A stretch of DNA of 64,000 nucleotides from Straminergon stramineum (Eukaryota > Streptophyta > Bryopsida > Hypnales > Calliergonaceae), in assembly GCA_963920665.1 (NCBI GenBank), contig OY987263.1:37250547-37314546 (forward strand), given 5' to 3'. Shown in pieces: positions 10,914-22,670 of this stretch. A program made the translations under genes and the position numbers. The stretch's first letter is position 1. Each line of letters starts with the position of its first letter. The notes under the pieces were generated by a model. It saw only the letters and a list, made by a program, of their open reading frames with translations. It had not been told where the DNA came from and ran no database searches.

Positions 10914-13900
10914 CTAAGAGTTTATCAAGGCATTTGCTATGACCAGCGCACATTGCGCATGATGATGGATGTCTCTACAATCCCTGCAGCAACAAAAATT
11001 GTCAGGTCCACCAGGCCCACCAAAGACCAGACAGAACTAATAACTCAGTCACAACAAGTTGGTGTATACTTCTTCATCAAACACAAGTCTAGGAATTGTA
11101 GTATGCTTACATCTTTGTCTTCGAAGTATTCACTGCTGCTTGAAATGAGCTGCAAACTTCTCTCAAGGACCGGTCGTCACTTGTATGCGTCTCCAGAAAT
11201 GCCTAATGAGAAACCGAAGTCAAGTTGACATCATCCTCAATGAACATGTATCTAGAAGCATTTGAAAGGTCGACGAAGAGCGTGCAATGGGACTATACCT
11301 GAAAAGCTCCCGCCAGTAGAATTTGCAATTCATCTGAGTAGAAGCTCTTATGGATATTCATGTTTGATACACAATCGAACAATTGCTGTGCAGTGGAGAT
11401 CTCACGGAATTTATCTTTGGCAAACTGTATCCCAACACCCCACCATTTTCAAAATAGAGAAACTACCCGAAGCAAATATATATACCAAAACATACCATAG
11501 TCCAACACAAGTTCTATAGATTGTGGAGCATGATACAGGACATCTCTTGAACTTTAACTAAATCTGGAAGCAATAGGCGAGTTGATATACCCCTGGAGCA
11601 TGAGCGACAGTATACTTGAGAATCAGTTTAAACTTCAATTGTGGATTTTCCAGCACCTGCAAATTCACCATAACAATAACGTCTCAATCCGCAATGCACT
11701 ATTCCCACATCGCAAACAAGGACCTTCACAGTTTCGAGCCTGTTACTACATCACAAACAGAAAGACTTTAATGCCAGCACGTTTTAGATATTCCTTGCGA
11801 AGGACATAGGTGCCAGAAACTCATCAACGAATACCTCTGTAGAACATACAAACCACCACACACTAACTCCACTCTAGTTTCCATGTATTCCACCATCAAA
11901 GAGACATAGTGAGCAGAAGATGAAACTACGTTCAGTTAGGGTACGATTTGAACCTGAAGAAAAGGCCCAAGATATGAACTTCCATAGTCCAAGAGACCCA
12001 TAAAGGTCTCCACAATAGTCCCTCTGTTCAGATGGCAACCAAGAAGATCACCAACCTCAAAGATACACAAACGACATAAATTCTCTCCTTCCTATAAATG
12101 CAGAGCATCAGAAAGAAGCAGAGTTAGAAGTCGCATCCTCACATTGAGACCGCCTTCCTTGACGACACACGCTTCTGTTCACTTATATCCTTGAAATCCT
12201 CGAGTTCAAGAATCTGTTACCCACAGCTACCCACTCTCCAGTAAGAATTCTGAGGATAAGTGATTTACCGGGATTATTGCATCCCACGCCACACAAATCA
12301 TTCCAATTATGGAAATATGATGTAATTGCATCTACGCATTGTCAGAGGTGTGGCTTGTAAGTAACAACCACAGGCTGCTACAAAATAAACTTACAATCGA
12401 ACAGATGCATTTTTAGCTACCAGAAGGCTCCGACTGAAAAGAGAATATTAGAGTACCCAGACTGAAGAAATGCTGATGTCTGACTGCACAAATACAGGGA
12501 TCGAGAAATAGTTGGGCACGAAAGCATGGAGTGATGCGCTTCATTCACCATGGTCAAAAGAGTAGCTGCCAAGTGGGTAAAGTCTGTCTCTGTAACAAAG
12601 AATCCTGGGCTGGAAATGCCAGATGATGTCCCTGACGCTGTAGCATTCATTCCTGGATCTTGTGAGTCTGATCCATCTCTTGACACTTCCAACTTCAGCT
12701 CTTCTGAATTTTCGCCGTCCGATTTATCCAGCTCACCCGGCCTAGCTATTATACGCAACAAATATGACAAGATATCCTTCAATTTTGAAATTCCTTGTCT
12801 CTGCACCAGGCAAATATTTGAGATGAAAATGAGGTGTGGCTGTTCAAAAACATCATTGTAACTGATGCTCTCGATATACCAGATTTCAGAGAACAACCAA
12901 CTTGAAAGAAAGACAGTCGGAATATATCCTAACTAGTACTACAACCGTTGCAACATTCCCATCCACACACCCTTCACTAGAAACATAGTATTTTCATTAG
13001 TTTGCCTGAACTCGATTTTAAATAAGAATGCTTCCGATATTTGGATGAAAATGTGCAAAGATGAATGCATGACCATCCAAGTGGATGAAATCATGACAGT
13101 GGGTCGTGCCACTGTGCACTTAGTAGAGATACTTAACAGGGCAATAGACGAATTGTTCCCATAGCTATGAGTCAGCAGAGTGCGTATAATAACAAAAGAA
13201 GCAGGTGAATTGAGGTACAAACCATCAGGAAACGTAATATAAGGGATTCCTGCATCAACTCCGATTCCTCGGGATTTTCTGCACAGGAGGAAGGAACGGT
13301 TAGCTCAACACTGCGGCATGCGCTTTGATAACCTACAGAAAACTAGAACGGCATAATCATCCGCTGGGCACTTTGCCAACACATTACAATACACAAAGAT
13401 ATGACTCAACAACTGGAAGGTCAATCCAAATATATAAACGACCTGCACTTTGCTAAGGGCTGATGGCTGCAGCTAAAGAACCAGTGATAGTTTAAACTGC
13501 AGTTACTTGTGTCTGACATAAAGTCTCAGCTGAACGGATCACCACATGTAGTCGTGACTAAGTATGCTGCAGTACTACGGCATCCGTCTATAAAGATAGT
13601 CGGCAAGAGTAAGAAACCTTGAAATGCCTGCCGCCGTACATGAAAGTCGGAGTCAAGAAGACTAACCAACCACCGCATCATTAAATATTGCGCCAGTCTC
13701 TGTCAAGAACAGGTTGTTTTCCTTAGCTCGCATGAATGAAACACCGTATTTGATTATGCCGATAACCGAGAAGATTGCCAAGAGCGATGAAAAGAGAAGG
13801 CCTTAAAGCACAAGATTCAAGGGGACCACGTTCGAAGACTTACATTTATTGGATTTTTAGCAGCATTTTCGGTACCAGAAGAACCCCTTTTCTTTGAAGT

Positions 13901-16287
13901 TTGCTCTCCATCTAGGTCGGCGACAATATTGTCCAGCAAAATGTACAAGTCCTACAATTTCCCCCAGCGATTTTAATTCTGATTCATCCATGAAAAATAC
14001 GATTTTAAAATTGGGATGAACCACGCAGCAATTCGAACTCTGAAAGTGAGGGAATTCCCATCCAAAAATCCCTAATGATTAACGAAACACAAAGCATTAT
14101 AGCACGTACCATGCTAGTCTTAGTTGATTGTTTTGCGTTCTCAGATTTCTGCGCTGCGACCTCAAAAGGCGACCACACTTGCTCCTGCCAATTTCAATTA
14201 CTCAAATGAATGCATGGGGTAGTGGATGCCTAAATCCTAAGCAAAGTGGGTAGTGGACACAGTAATCGGAACAAAGATGTAAAAGGTACAATGGCAACAA
14301 ATGATTTCAAACCCTAAAACCTAAAAACAAATACAACATTAAACATAAAATCGTATATTACCTTGTTGTCCACGAACTCCTTCTTTCCTCCGGTTCCCTT
14401 ACTTTTCAAGTTGACTTGCGGATGACGCTGCAAACAAACGTATCCAAACCTTAATGAGTAACTTAAAGAGCCTATGTCCCGATCAGAAGCGGCGAGCCCG
14501 TTTTGCGTTCTGTTCTAAATGAAGAGGTACTAACCAGGTCGAGGTCATGAAGCAACCGAAAACTAGCCACTAATACTCGCAAAGACTTTGTCTCTTGAAT
14601 CCCAGACAGGATTTTCTCATACACGCCCCTGCAACCCAGCAATTCATTAGGATCAGTGTTCTGATGATGATGAAAGACCATAGAGGTTGGGTAGGAATAA
14701 GTCCACATTATACTGCATACCTAGCACAACATCAGCAACTCGTTGTGTTAAAAAGGAATATGATATGAGCAAGTGCACAAGTCCGCAGACAAAATGGAGT
14801 TGGCGATTGATAATGTACCTGGCCGGAACAACAGCAATATCTGGTACCACAGCGATAACCCGAACAGTGTCCAGAAATAACAACTCTGCAAAAATCCACC
14901 ATATTAATTCCCCTCATTCTTGATGAACCGATTGTGATCGACAAGACGAAGAGGAAGTTGGAACCTAGAGTACAGGGGATACATATCCACACCTAATGTA
15001 TCTCGAAGCAAGAATACAGATGTCTGGTCCTCCCCTCACAGACAGTTGAGTTTAAAATGACCTACTTGGGCCCACTCATTTATTAGCATTTTGTAACCAA
15101 GATTTGCATGATAGTGGAAATGAAATCCAAGCTCAACCATAGAATAATCTGGTTGAGTTGAGTTTTATGTAGGTCCTATGCATTAATTAGAGGTCCTACC
15201 ACAAGTTGGGTTTAATGACACTATTGAGACCACAAAGAATGAATTAGACCATAAAATAGAATGGTGACGAGAGGACCGTTATGCCTCATTCTCTTATCCT
15301 CTTATCCAATTGAGTTTTCAAACTCAATCTCGACTTGTAAAAAACTCAACTCAACCAAATACTAGCTCAACTGTCAGTGCCGGAAGATTCAGTTAATCTT
15401 GTCATGATTGTAGGAGTAACAGATACTGGCAAGTTCTGCTGCGGTTCTATATATTTCATCAATGAACAGCAAAGAGGATTTGGGTGATCACTCGAGCATC
15501 TGCGAGTATTAAAGAAGAAGAGATGATTCAAGAAGTAATACTCACGATCGGCATCAACGTGAATATCTTTCTTGACACCAAGAGTATCAGCGAGAGCAAG
15601 GACATTCGTCAAGAGGGAGGCTCCCATGACTCTCCGCTCCTTCCTTGCTTCCTCATCCCGGTGACTCGAATTGGCATTGAAGGTTCCAGTGCTCTGTCTT
15701 TTAGCAACCACCTCCTAGCATTGAACTCCCTCAGTGAGTAGGTTAAAGACGAAGTCCGGAAAAATCAAGAATAACAACTTAATAGGTCATTTCAATTACT
15801 TCCAGCCGCAGTACGATTTTTCCTACGAGAATATATTTATTAATGACTTCTCGGAGAAGAAAGAGAGTCTTCATTTAAATTTAAAAAGACTTCTCCCAGT
15901 AGTCAATAAAAAATATAGTCTAATAGAGAAATGCAACAAAAGACAATTAGAGTAACTTAAAGAATGAATTCTAGTAGAGAAATGCCATATAAACAATTGG
16001 TGCTTCTCGCAGCAATGAAAATAAACAAACAGGAGACACGCATCAGAAAGACGAAGGTAAGGTCGTAGTACCGGCAGAGACGATGACAATTGCGCTGCGC
16101 TCCTGGTGATCCGCCCCTGCGCGTGTCATAAACATTCGTTACGAGTCCGTGCGGATGAGGAAGACGGAGGAATGCACAAGGTTGCGATTAAAGAGAGGAG
16201 GTGTACCCGAGTGCGGGGCTGCGTCGCAATTTTGACATTATCAGATTGATCGTTCGTCCCGTCGAGTTTCTGCTTCTTTCGAGGCAT
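10914..16287 (-). CDS. SNI1: SNI1-like protein (SMC5/6-complex subunit, negative regulator of systemic acquired resistance)
   Basis: I recognise this by co-linear similarity to Arabidopsis SNI1, a helical-repeat protein of the SMC5/6 DNA-repair complex that restrains defence genes. Exons (minus), all phase-consistent: 16207-16287, 15546-15714, 14819-14885, 14535-14628, 14362-14427, 14110-14184, 13844-13951, 13667-13721, 13223-13278, 13133-13164, 12549-12900, 11954-12091, 11591-11656, 11299-11424, 11111-11202, 10914-10983; about 548 aa. Diagnostic segments are RRVMGASL, LLFLDTVRVIAVVPD, LRVLVASFRLLHDLD, EQVWSPFEV, QFVYCPVNW, VETFMGLLDYGSSYLGPFLQ, VLENPQLKFKLILKYT and LREVCSSFQAAV. Exon 11 may instead end at a strong donor at 12737 (RIIARPG|GTGAGC); the longer form adds an acidic Ser-rich insert that would make the protein longer than the Arabidopsis one (432 aa). 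The 32-base exon 13133-13164 is supported by the conserved Asn-Trp formed at its junction. Confidence 0.8.
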
Positions 16288-18559
16288 GATCGGTGATAGA
16301 AAAACCAACGGAGAGAGGAAAAACAGGAGAAACCGAGTGCGGGGCTAGGGTTTCAAAGAAGTTCCTAATGACAAACAATTGTACTATCTTACTACGAAGT
16401 TACACTCAAAGGAGATGCGAATAACACTCAAAATGACGGAGCCTATGATAATGTAGTCAGCGCATGCCCGACGGCGTGGTCCTCGAAATCCACAGCAACA
16501 CTTGAGAACTGTTCGGCTTCCGATTTTCAGAACACACCTGAGACCTTGCCACTCAGCATCTTCCAGCAACAAGTCATCCCAACCTGTTGCGCTTCATCTT
16601 TGATCTGGAGCTCGACCTTGCTTGGATCACCACATGTGTTGCCAAGCGAAACAAGCGCAACAGCCCTTGCGCAAAAGAGGGAAACACGGCATCGAAACAC
16701 CAGCTTCTGTGCATTTCAAGGGGCCGCTAAACAAGTGGAAACTAGTTAATAAACCATCCGACCTACCTTACTTTGGTAGCAAGTTCTACATTCGAAATTT
16801 GTGTAAAGCATCTTATTAAGTAGTTAATGTCCAATGTGTGAATATTCTTCAAGATTCATTGTTTAAGGAGACCAAAAAAATTCCTTTTGAAAAAACATCT
16901 TTGGCATTTTGTTTCAGAAAACCTTTTTTTTGAAAACATAATTTTTCTAGAAATTTTGAAAGGAAGAAATGTGGATTTCGAAAGAATATTTCTATTTTCA
17001 GCATCTGCTAGATTTGATTTTTCAACTTTAATTAAATATTTAGTATGAAAATGATTCGAATAGTCAGGGACAATATATGGTATGATAATTTTTTGACACA
17101 ATATCCCATGTAAAAATTAGAAAATAACAAATATGACTAGGGCTTTGCATTGCTATGAAACCCATCAGTAATTGTGTTGCAAGTAAGAGATATCAGTTCT
17201 TATTTATTACTCCCTTCGTCCCCAAAGGATCTTTTTATTGCAAAAATAGTTCTAGATTAAGGTTGAATTTATCATTTTTGAATCACTTGAGTGTAAGGTC
17301 ATTATTTTACGGGCAATTAGTATAGGCCCAAGCCCACGTGTGGACCTTTGTTCCGCCTTTAAGAGCTTCATTTCTTTCAATTAGGCAACACTGAAATCAC
17401 TCAAAGAGATGCAAAAAATAAGAATGAACAATTTTGATTGACCCCTTTGGTCATTTCATTTGTCTTTCAATTGATGATTGTATGGAGGGAGGGAGAACTA
17501 CTACTCAAAGTTATTTTGTTGGTCCTACATAACAATCAAAAGCCAAATTTAACTGATTTGCAATGTCACAAAGTACAACATGAAGATTATTTGGGGACAT
17601 AAAATTAAGGTTAACAAGAAGATCATTTGGGGATGGAGGGGCTATTTATCTTTAAAAAAATTCCATTGATGCCCACAAAGAAAGAGACATTGCAAACACA
17701 CTATTTTTCCCCCCAAACCATTGACATCAACCAAAGTTTCATATTTCAATCCAAGTAAACCCTCTCTAGCATAAATAGCATCAACAAAATAGAGATTAAT
17801 TTTACAATGTAAATATTAAGTGTCTCTCAAAAAATTTGTTCACCATACACAATGTCATAATTAATTTAAAAATTAGTTAAGCTACTATAACAAAATGAAA
17901 TTAGACATGCATTGGTACATTGAATACACCCACAAGCAAGCTTAAGAGAATACCAAACTAAAAATTGAGTTCAAAATCTTTAGATCTAATTTACACCTAT
18001 CTTTTATTTGGCCTTTGAAGGCCTGGGGTGTTTTTCAAGAGTACTTGTCATAAGATGCCATTTTTTAGTGCATTGGTCAATTTTTTTTTAAAATGATCGT
18101 TTTTGAACTTCATCCATAGAAAAAAGTTTAGACTATTATAACAATGTGTGGGAAAAAATTTAGACCATTTGACCCCATAGATTAAAGGATTGTAATGTTT
18201 AAAGTGGGAAAAAAAAACTTTTATTCATTCATGCAAAATGGGGTCAATGTTCTTTTAGTCATCTTGGAGTTAGAAAATTGATCTACACAAAATTTAGTCT
18301 TAATACCATCAAGAACTACATTTGATTAGTTACATTCATGCAAAATTTCAAGGGCAAATCAACGATTTTGTCATATTCTAAATCACCCTTCAATACAAGA
18401 AAGTCAAATAAACTAACAATCCTCTAAATCATTTTTTGATGATTTCTTATGAACTGAGAATATTTTGTGTTTGAAATCCAAATAGTGGAAGTTTAGAAAT
18501 AAATTTGAAATGTGGAAAAAAATTCAAGAATTTTTAAAGTCCGAATTCCATGTTTGTAA
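16288..18559. other. SNI1 promoter side, then AT-rich intergenic DNA
   Basis: 16288-16800 is of genic composition and should hold the SNI1-like leader and promoter. Short open frames on both strands there do not resemble known proteins. From about 16850 the sequence is AT-rich repeat-like DNA with no gene. Confidence 0.4.
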
Positions 18560-19490
18560 TTAACCTATAAATGACCAAGGTGTGTTTTTTGGCAATATAA
18601 CATTTTTTGGTAGGTACATGTGACTATACATTTCCATATCTTTGGCCCAAACTATAAGAGAAGGTATGGACGAATATCTTTCATGTGCACTAAATTTTAG
18701 GGCATTTGGAAATATGAGTCAAAAGTTATGGCCTAATATGTAGGTTGTTTCTCAACTCAGGCAGGCTGGGCAGATCTGAAAAAATCACTTTTCTCAAAAA
18801 TAAAAATTTGAAATTGGTTTTCTATATTTATATATACATAGAAAGCTTTGAATCATTACATTTTGATTCATGATGTAAAAGTTATGAGATGTTTTGGTTT
18901 GCGAGCAAGTCTGGAATCTCTATTCTAAAATAAACTTTGAAGTCCTTTAATTAACTCAATTTTCAATATTTAAAAAAATTAATAAAAACATTAGATATAG
19001 ATTGTTTATTACAACATTACAACCATTGGTATTGGAATTTTTCTATTCCATTAATAAATTGTTAAAAATTTGGAATTTTGAATCATTCTCTACATCTTTC
19101 TACTTACTATTTTTTTTCCTATATGTTGCACAATTCCAAATGATCTAAAAATTTTCAAGCATGTAGCCAACTTGCGTTGAAGAATGAATCTACAGAAGCA
19201 CCGCCATTTCCGACATTTTTTCATATAAATGTGACCTTGTGAAGTGCAACTACTCGTTTTTTCACAGGGCCCCCAAGAGTATTTTTGTCATTACGAATGC
19301 TAATATCTTGCAATCTACACGGTGGAAATTTCTGAAATTGTTTTCACATCTTTTTAATCTAGTGTACTACAAGATCCTACAGTTACATGCGTCCAAACAT
19401 GATATTTTTCAAAAATTTGGTACTTGTATTAGAAATGGCAATTTTTGAGTTTTTTTGGTGATAACATAGTCAAGGAACTTTAGGGGTTAA
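18560..19490 (+). mobile_element. TTAA-flanked non-autonomous element, copy 2 (931 bp; empty-site reference)
   Basis: It starts TTAACCTATAAATGACC and ends AACTTTAGGGGTTAA. It matches 48199-48776 and 62384-62738 across the whole length, and matches 7771-8702 in reverse. At 19131-19138 it contains GCACAATT uninterrupted, exactly where the large hAT element sits in the copy at 48.2 kb, so it shows the pre-insertion state. A reading frame of about 69 codons (19239-19448) recurs in other copies but looks like a by-product of copy similarity. Confidence 0.85.
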
Positions 19491-21129
19491 ACAAAAGTAT
19501 TCTTTTTTAAACTTGCCTAGCAAGATTGGTAGAATTTTGACTCCTCTTCAAATGATATTTTTGCATTAAAAGTAGTTTGCTCATTTTTGACATTTGCTTA
19601 TTATATCATGTTAGTTACATACAAGCCAAATTTAAAAAGTAAAAGAAGAATTTTGCAAAAGATGCATTTCCAAATTATCTGAACTACCTATATTTTTTGG
19701 GCAACAAAATTTTTGATTTAGGCATCTAATTTGATTTTTTTACATCACCACAAAAAATGTGAATCCCTCCATCTTGTGTCTAATTTTCAAAAACATCCAT
19801 TCAATGAATATATATATACACACACATTTAAATCTTTTAATTTTTTTACAAATTATGAAGAAGAAGACATAGAATATTTGTAACAAGTTTTCATGATTCT
19901 TAAACATTTTTAGAGTGGATTATAAAAATTGTAAATGTTTGACGTTACCACTTAGTCACAATCATTTCATTGAATAAAATTCATAATTTGTGAAAGTTTT
20001 GCCATATCAATGAAGAAATTATCATTTTGCTTACAAAAGAGTCTTGAAAATTTTGAATTTTTTCAAAAATATACATTTTCTAAGAAATTGATTGAATAAA
20101 GTATAAATTGAAAGTTGATTTAAAACTAAAGTAGATACATTTTTCACTTCTTGTAGCACATCTCCAAATTTCATTGAAAATTACTAAATTTTCACTATTA
20201 AGAAAATTTTGACAACTTTTGAAAGTCATTATATTATTAAAAAGGTTCTTTATAAAAAAATCTGATGAAATTCATTCATTTTCTATTATTAACTATATTT
20301 TTTGAAAAATTATAATTCACATTTGACTTACTACTGGTATAGTATTCTTATAAAGTTAAATAAGGCAAAAATGAGAATTAAAAAATATCTTTATTTTGTT
20401 TTGCATTTGTCATTAAGCAAACTCTCAATGCCAATCTCAAATTTTTCATTTGACAATATCATCTATATTTTCCCTCTATTTTCCCAGTATAATGATAGCC
20501 AACATCAAATCAAAAAATTTTGACAAAAAATTTGCCTAAATTTTAACCTTTAAACAAACTAAAAATCAATAAGACCACTTTCTTGTAATCATAATAAATC
20601 GTAATTACTCTTCTAAAATATCTATATCACTAATTCAAGTACAATATTAGTACATGGAGGAATATAATTACCTATGAGAGTCCATGGTAGAAAGAAAAAT
20701 GTAGGTGTAGAGCTTTCTACGAAAAATAAATTATGTCTTGAAAAGAATCCAAAAATAAAATCTTCATTCATGCAAGTTTTCCTTTTCTTCCCATCTTTAC
20801 ATGAACTAATTTAAAACCTTACACAAAAATCATGAAGCACCATGTGAGCATGCCACTCACATTCCTTAAGAAATGAACAAAAATTGATCTTCATCACACT
20901 TGGATGCACTTCATCCATTTTTAGTTACATGTTCACAATGACAACTCTTGAAGAATGAAGACATACAAATTCCATCGATGGACACCATAACTCACAAGGG
21001 TTTAATTAAATGAAATAGTAAACAAAATAGGTGTCTTCATCTTGCACTTGATTGCCACATAAGCAATCCGACTGCACCCACCAACCAATGAAGATTGATC
21101 AGATGTGGCACCACCCAACCTCAAAGTGG
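19491..21129. other. AT-rich DNA without genes
   Basis: The stretch is very AT-rich with only short open frames. No splice-supported coding region, RNA gene or clear element ends were recognised. Confidence 0.5.
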
Positions 21130-21600
21130 AAAAGTCGCCACGTTGGAAAAGCAAAAAGCAAAAAGCAAAAGCTACGCTTGGTTCAAATCTGCAACTCCGT
21201 TTGTTGCCCCATTCTGCCAACTTCCGTCCCTCCCGCCTTTGAAGTTCGAATCATCATCGGTGACGTCTTGACGTCGGTGACATGGAAACCTGACGGCCGT
21301 CCATTCCCTTCCCTTCCCTTCCCTTCCCATTGTTCCCAACCGAAACTGCATGTCGCCACTTCAGTTCCTTTAAGACAATTACCTTTGCCAAAAGATCAGA
21401 CGCCTGTACGTCGTCAGTGCTCTTCCAAAACCTGGAGCTATGGAGAAGCCACGTCCAACTATGGACCGTTGTCTCTCTCCACCTTCTCCACGTCGCCGCT
21501 TGTACATTCCCCTCTACCTCCACATGTCGATGATTTCTTTCCAGTCCACAAAAATCTGTGTGTGGAGTCTTAATTGAATCCGGCCTATTTAAGCCCGTTG
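21130..21600 (+). promoter_or_regulatory. ELIP promoter with six ACGT cores, a TTCCC repeat and a TATA-like box
   Basis: Six ACGT cores lie at 21140, 21263, 21271, 21408, 21451 and 21490. Two of them sit in a direct TGACGTC/TGACGTCG pair (21261-21276), and others are in CCACGT(T/C). ACGT cores are the binding sites of bZIP factors such as HY5 and ABA-response factors, which drive light- and stress-induced ELIP genes in plants. A run of TTCCC units lies at about 21303-21328. CTATTTAAGCC near 21584 is a plausible TATA box, implying a 5' UTR of roughly 340 bases. The factor assignments are inference. Confidence 0.5.
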
Positions 21601-21959
21601 CGAATGTGTTGGATTCAGTACATCATTGTTCGTGTCTGTCTTGGAACTCATTTATCAGTTATCTTGAAAACTACTACAGCGAGAATTGTTTGTGCACAGA
21701 GTTTGAGTATTATAAGAGATTTTCAATTCGTAGAGTGTCCGTATTTCAATTCTTGAAAGGTGTTTGTTCAGAGCTTTGTATCGAGATTGTAGTTTGAATA
21801 AAGAAATCAATTTCATTACTCGATCTTGCATTGCTCGTGCTGTGTTTGTGAATTGAAGAGCGTGACGTTGAAAGTAACTGCGGTAGAAATTGTGCATAGT
21901 GTTCGAGCGAAAGAGGAGCCACAGTTCAGATTTGTGGTTAGAGCGTAGTTTCGTTACCA

Positions 21960-22670
21960 ATGGCAGCGATGACGACGCAAATGCGTACCGCGGTGGCAGG
22001 TGCTATTCCCGTGCGCGGAGGGATCGCGTTGCCTTCTCGATCTGGTCGAATGGTGGCTGCTGCTCGCGTAAGTCGAAATTCGCTTGCTGTGCGGTGTGAT
22101 GCGTCCCGTGAAGATGGATTCGCCAATCCGATAGACCGCGCCACTAAGAAGACGATCACGAAGGAGGAGGTGCTGCAACACCAAGCAACCGACGAGTCGG
22201 AGCAGAGGTCGATCTTCGGGGAGAAGCCGACGGCCGGTTCCCCTTATGGCCGCCCGGAACTTGAGCGCCGTCCGGAGACAGGCGATACGTCTCCGTGGAG
22301 CATCTTTGCCTTCGACGGCGCCGCTCCGGAAACTATCAACGGGCGCCTGGCGATGCTGGGATTCGTGTGGGCCGTAATCGGAGAGAAGACTACCGGGTTA
22401 TCGGTCATCGACCAAGTGTTTAGCCCTGGTAGCACGGGCTTGATCTGGTTCGTTGCGTCCGTGCAGATAATTTCGTTTGGTTCTCTGGTTCCGATCTTCA
22501 ATGCCAAGGAATCCACGGACGCGAGGAGTTTCGGTCCGTTTACGGCGATGGCGGAGAGATGGAATGGACGGGCCGCTATGATCGGCTTTGCATCGCTTCT
22601 CGCCACCGAGTTGTTCATTCAGGGACCGCTATTTGTGAGACTGTTCAACAGCGGAGGCTATCCCCAGTAG
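21960..22670 (+). CDS. Early light-induced protein (ELIP), chloroplast LHC-family
   Basis: This is a single-exon gene of 236 aa. ELIPs are thylakoid proteins of the chlorophyll a/b-binding family that bind free pigment and protect against photo-oxidation under high light, cold or desiccation. The first 45 or so residues are rich in Ala, Arg and Ser and lack acids, as expected of a chloroplast transit peptide. PWSIFAFDGAAPETINGRLA opens helix 1 (about 123-142). Helix 2 spans about 158-181 (WFVASVQIISFGSL) and helix 3 about 199-221 (ERWNGRAAMIGFASLLATEL). The ExxNxR pigment/charge-pair motif is present in helix 1 (E124, N127, R129) and helix 3 (E199, N202, R204). No lesion is seen. Confidence 0.95.
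   Translation: MAAMTTQMRTAVAGAIPVRGGIALPSRSGRMVAAARVSRNSLAVRCDASREDGFANPIDRATKKTITKEEVLQHQATDESEQRSIFGEKPTAGSPYGRPELERRPETGDTSPWSIFAFDGAAPETINGRLAMLGFVWAVIGEKTTGLSVIDQVFSPGSTGLIWFVASVQIISFGSLVPIFNAKESTDARSFGPFTAMAERWNGRAAMIGFASLLATELFIQGPLFVRLFNSGGYPQ

Noticed and set aside
10683..11228. Open frame of about 181 codons on the plus strand
   Set aside because: It lies antisense to the last two exons of the SNI1-like gene, whose minus-strand reading matches the known C-terminus (LREVCSSFQAAV).
11765..11839. Apparent exon reading VFVDEFLAPMSFARN (minus strand) in the SNI1-like gene
   Set aside because: It has no usable GT donor before a stop, and the neighbouring exon 11954-12091 joins directly and in phase to VLENPQLK, matching SNI1.
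12550..12861. Plus-strand frame of 103 codons over SNI1 exon 11
   Set aside because: It mirrors the minus-strand exon in the same codon register; the minus reading has splice sites and homology.
19239..19448. Small reading frame shared by several TTAA elements (about 70-79 codons)
   Set aside because: Its similarity between copies follows from the DNA similarity of the elements; no domain or start context supports a protein.
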